Source: GCA-2733415 sp964276095
Lineage (GTDB): Bacteria; Bacteroidota; Bacteroidia; Flavobacteriales; Flavobacteriaceae
Direction: 5' to 3'
Assembly: GCA_964276095.1 (NCBI GenBank)
Contig: CAXYDR010000003.1
Location: 1,426,001-1,490,000, forward strand
Length of the DNA: 64,000 bases
Under the pieces are notes generated by a model, which saw only the letters and a program-made list of their open reading frames with translations, did no database searches and was not told the origin of the DNA. Within the stretch, counting starts at the first letter, position 1, and each line of letters opens with the position of its first letter. Shown one piece after another: positions 61,209 through 64,000 of this stretch. Made by a program: the position numbers and the translations under genes.

Positions 61209-61763
61209 TTGGCTAAAGAAAAAATTATATTAGGAGTTGATCCAGGTACTACAATAATGGGTTTTGGGCTTATTAAAGTTGTAGATAAAAAGATGGAGTT
61301 TCTTCAAATGAACGAACTCTTACTACAGAAATATAAAGACCCATATACCAAACTTAAACTCATTTTTGAACGTACAATGGAGTTGATTGACACTTATCAT
61401 CCAGATGAAATGGCATTGGAAGCACCATTTTTCGGAGTAAACGTGCAATCTATGCTAAAGTTAGGAAGAGCTCAAGGAGTAGCTATGGCAGCGGGATTAT
61501 CACGACAAATCCCAGTTGCGGAATATGCTCCTAAAAAAATAAAAATGGCAATTACAGGTAGTGGAAATGCTAGTAAAGAGCAAGTAGCAGCAATGCTTAA
61601 AAGTTTATTGAATTTAAAGACCTTGCCTAAAAATTTAGATGCTACCGATGGTTTGGCAGCTGCGGTTTGCCATCATTTTAACTCAGGTAAAACTATAGGA
61701 ACAAAAAATTACGGTAGTTGGGAAAGTTTTGTAAGTCAGAATTCAAACAGAATTAAGAAATAA
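61209..61763 (+). CDS. ruvC: Holliday junction endonuclease RuvC
   Basis: 184 residues from a TTG start (MAKEKIILGVDPGTT). Active-site acids are Asp11 (GVDPGTTIMGFG), Glu71 (ALEAPFFGVN) and the C-terminal Asp in DATDGLAAAVCHH; the VQSMLKLGRAQGVAMAAGL and PKKIKMAITGSGNASKEQV segments are standard. It cuts four-way junctions during recombination together with RuvAB. Length is normal. Confidence 0.96.
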   Translation: MAKEKIILGVDPGTTIMGFGLIKVVDKKMEFLQMNELLLQKYKDPYTKLKLIFERTMELIDTYHPDEMALEAPFFGVNVQSMLKLGRAQGVAMAAGLSRQIPVAEYAPKKIKMAITGSGNASKEQVAAMLKSLLNLKTLPKNLDATDGLAAAVCHHFNSGKTIGTKNYGSWESFVSQNSNRIKK

Positions 61764-61796
61764 ATTCTTCTAAATTTATATTAGGTAATTATAGTT

Positions 61797-62342
61797 ATGC
61801 AAAATATTGAATCGTTAAAATACCCAGCAGGAAAATTAACTATCCCAGCTGAAATTTCTGAAGCTAAAATTAAGGAGTATATAGCAACTATAACTGAATT
61901 TCCTGAGCGTGTAAAATCTGAAATAAAAGATTTAACGGATGAAGAATTATCAAGTTATCATTATCGTCCTGGAGGTTGGAATATCAAACAAGTATTAAAT
62001 CACTGTATTGATAGCCATATGAATAGTTTTATCAGATTTAAATTGGCGTTAACAGAGGAAAATCCAATTATAAGACCTTATGATGAAACTGCATGGGCCG
62101 AATTACCTGATACGTTATTGTATGATGTGGCTGAAAGTATTCAGTTATTACAATCCATACACAAACGATGGGTGTTTTTATTAAATAGTTTAACAACAGA
62201 AGAATTCACGAAGACTTTTGTTCATCCGGATGGGAATGAAGTAATTTCGTTAAAGGAAAACCTATGTATTTATGCATGGCATAGCGAAAATCATTTTCTA
62301 CATATAGCAAATGCGAAGAAATTGAAATTTCCAAAAAATTAA
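61797..62342 (+). CDS. DinB-fold YfiT/bacillithiol-transferase-like protein
   Basis: 181 residues. LKYPAGKL at the start, RPGGWNIKQVLNHCIDSHMNSFIRFKLAL (first metal His), RPYDETAWAELPD, and AWHSENHFLHI (two more His) match the DinB-like YfiT family, thiol transferases with a three-His metal site. The thiol substrate (bacillithiol or another) is unknown in this lineage. It stands alone; the stop lies in a terminator-like hairpin. Confidence 0.88.
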   Translation: MQNIESLKYPAGKLTIPAEISEAKIKEYIATITEFPERVKSEIKDLTDEELSSYHYRPGGWNIKQVLNHCIDSHMNSFIRFKLALTEENPIIRPYDETAWAELPDTLLYDVAESIQLLQSIHKRWVFLLNSLTTEEFTKTFVHPDGNEVISLKENLCIYAWHSENHFLHIANAKKLKFPKN

Positions 62343-62363
62343 CCCACCAGTGGGTTTAATTTT
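62341..62363 (+). terminator. Weak terminator after the DinB gene
   Basis: AACCCA and TGGGTT pair around CCAG and are followed by TAATTTT. The six-pair stem overlaps the stop codon. Confidence 0.45.
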
Positions 62364-62516
62364 CCGCCCGATAGTTATCAGAATACCACGGGCTAAAATA
62401 ATATTGTTAAACTTATAACTCGTATGCTTGCATCGAGAACATCAATTTTGTAAAAACTAAAGTTATTTAGGCAAAATTATAAACTGCCTACTGTTACTGT
62501 AAACTGAATACTAAAA

Positions 62517-63695
62517 ATGAGCGGAATTTATCTTCACATCCCTTTTTGCAAACAAGCATGTCATTATTGCGATTTTCATTTTTCTACATCATTAAAGAAA
62601 AAGGATGAATTAATACAAGCTATTGCTTTAGAATTAGCATTACGTAAAGATGAAATAAGTGAACCTATAGAAACTATCTATTTCGGTGGAGGAACACCAA
62701 GTTTACTATCGGTAGATGAGTTGGAGTTTTTAATTAAAACTATTTATAAGCAGTATGAAGTAATAGGGAGTCCTGAAGTTACTTTAGAAGCAAACCCAGA
62801 TGATTTAGCATCATTAATGCTTGATGGTGATACGCCAGAAACTATTTTTGAACAATATAAAGCAATTGGAATTAATAGATTAAGCATAGGGATTCAGTCA
62901 TTTTTCGAAGATGATTTAGTAATGATGAATCGTGCTCACAATGCAAAAGAAGCCGAAAATTGCTTATCTGTAGCTACTCAATTCTTTGATAACATAACTA
63001 TTGATTTAATTTATGGGGTCCCAAATATGAGTAATGAAAAATGGACTGCTAATATTGAAAAAGCGCTCTCGTTTGGAATAAATCATATTTCAAGTTATGC
63101 GCTAACAGTTGAACCAAAAACGGCACTAGCAAGTTTTATTGCTAAAGGTAAAATTGATGCTCCAAAAGACGCAGTTGCCCATGAGCATTTTAAAATTTTA
63201 GTAAACACATTAGAGAAAAATGACTTTGTACATTATGAACTCTCTAATTTTGGAAAACCCAACTACTTCTCAAAACATAATACATCTTATTGGAAAGGGA
63301 AAACCTATTTGGGAGTTGGTCCTTCAGCACATTCTTTTAATGGTAATGAACGTAGTTGGAATATAGCTAACAACACAAAATATATAAGTGCTATCCAGGA
63401 AAATAAATTACCAATTGAACGAGAGGTTCTTTCTGTAGATGATCGGTATAATGAATATGTTATGACGGGGTTACGTACAATTTATGGCGTGTCTTTAGAA
63501 AAGGTTAGAAACGATTTTGGAGAAGTATATGTTTCTCATATAAAAAAGGAAGGACAAAAATTTATTGACCAAGGATTATTAATGATTCTTAGTGAAACAA
63601 ATAAGCTTACAGGGAGGCAGGTTGTTAATTTATTCACCACAGAAAAAGGAAAGTTTTTGTGTGATGGAATAGCTTCTGATTTGTTTAAAGTATAA
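62517..63695 (+). CDS. hemW: Heme chaperone HemW (radical SAM)
   Basis: 392 residues. The radical SAM cluster is C11-x3-C15-x2-C18 followed by DF (IPFCKQACHYCDF), the HemW pattern and not the CxC of HemN. IYFGGGTPSLLS, LEANPDD, INRLSIGIQSFFEDDL, ITIDLIYGVPNMSNEKW, HYELSNFGKPNYFSKHN and YLGVGPSAHSF are family motifs. HemW carries heme to target enzymes and is often misnamed coproporphyrinogen oxidase. Confidence 0.93.
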   Translation: MSGIYLHIPFCKQACHYCDFHFSTSLKKKDELIQAIALELALRKDEISEPIETIYFGGGTPSLLSVDELEFLIKTIYKQYEVIGSPEVTLEANPDDLASLMLDGDTPETIFEQYKAIGINRLSIGIQSFFEDDLVMMNRAHNAKEAENCLSVATQFFDNITIDLIYGVPNMSNEKWTANIEKALSFGINHISSYALTVEPKTALASFIAKGKIDAPKDAVAHEHFKILVNTLEKNDFVHYELSNFGKPNYFSKHNTSYWKGKTYLGVGPSAHSFNGNERSWNIANNTKYISAIQENKLPIEREVLSVDDRYNEYVMTGLRTIYGVSLEKVRNDFGEVYVSHIKKEGQKFIDQGLLMILSETNKLTGRQVVNLFTTEKGKFLCDGIASDLFKV

Positions 63696-63910
63696 ATAAA
63701 TTAAACTGTTGATTTAATTTTAGCCTAATACGTTATTATTTTCAGAACAATATTTAGGTGTTACTTATAACAACACTAATAATGGAACGACAGTATCGAT
63801 AACTTTTAATGCCTATTAATTACCAAGTCATGTGTTAATTGCAATGTATTGATTATTAGGGTTATTGGTTTAAAAACTGTATCTTTAAGTTTACTCAAAA
63901 TTGCTTTATT

Positions 63911-64000
63911 ATGTTGTTTAAAGCTAAAAGCACTTTCTTTTTTTTATGTTTCCTTGTGTTATGTTTCTCGTCACAAGCACAAAACTATGCGGATAAAAAA
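63911..64000 (+). CDS. Start of an exported protein (3' end outside window)
   Basis: The ATG at 63911 opens 30 codons to the window end. The sequence is a signal peptide (MLFKAKSTFFFLCFLVLCFSS, then QAQ) followed by NYADKK, so an exported protein begins here. The family cannot be told from 30 residues. A TATCTTTA element about 22 bases upstream could be its -7 box. Confidence 0.65.
   Translation, partial: MLFKAKSTFFFLCFLVLCFSSQAQNYADKK

Noticed and set aside
1..64000. CRISPR array or tRNA/rRNA genes
   Set aside because: No short regularly spaced repeats with unique spacers were seen, and no cloverleaf-like tRNA or rRNA signature was noticed. The only regular repeat is the 231-bp array, which has diverged intervals and terminators.

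Overview
The window comes from the chromosome of a member of the Bacteroidota, most likely a marine-type Flavobacteriaceae. The DNA is AT-rich. Several good genes have promoters of the flavobacterial type (TTG or TTA, about 20 bases, then TAnnTTTG). Markers of the group include GldH, RicT/PSP1, a secreted protease with a type IX secretion (Por) sorting domain, an OmpA protein with thrombospondin type 3 repeats, and the acpP-fabF-rnc order. No species name is assigned.

Region 1 (about 1-14,850) is accessory. It carries an HR/DG-repeat protein, an XRE regulator with a DUF3024 partner, an FG-GAP lipoprotein, two small envelope proteins, a DUF5131(Gp37/Gp68)-ParB fusion, a BT4734/VirE_N replication-type protein, a small coiled-coil protein and an orphan phage-type C5 DNA methyltransferase. 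It also has a recombination module: a minimal tyrosine recombinase, a primase/helicase-like protein that has lost its P-loop, a complete tyrosine recombinase overlapping a degenerate one, and an AlbA_2/HATPase protein. The right edge is marked by a terminator and by the last ~51 codons of an O6-methylguanine-DNA methyltransferase (ogt) gene, so the element, or a deletion tied to it, probably broke that gene. The left end is not in the window.

Region 2 (15,011 to the end) is ordinary core genome. It holds DUF4442 and exonuclease genes; the secreted subtilase; a fused Opp/Dpp ABC ATPase; the CoA-transferase pair scoAB; PBP1A-gldH-ricT; recA; a plsC-like acyltransferase; trpS; acpP-fabF-rnc; purN-rnhA; a START protein; a PfkB kinase; a PurF-like amidophosphoribosyltransferase; sodB; addA-like, kbl, ompA-like and addB-like genes; a hydrolase, a GNAT acetyltransferase and a MATE pump; DUF456; a blaI-blaR1-TPR operon; a lone HisB phosphatase domain; BI-1, TRIC, GT2 and flippase-like membrane proteins; ruvC; a DinB protein; and hemW.

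The most unusual structure in the core part is a tandem array at 37,634-38,238. It has 2.6 copies of a 231-bp unit, each with a nearly invariant 91-nt core ending in an intrinsic terminator. It looks like a family of small RNAs encoded side by side, but has no recognised name. Other signals worth a second look are the P-loop-less helicase homologue with its active/degenerate recombinase pair, the strand-specific terminator and micro-ORF opposite the recA leader, and the BlaR1 homologue with a TonB-like C-terminus. No tRNA, rRNA or CRISPR array was seen.
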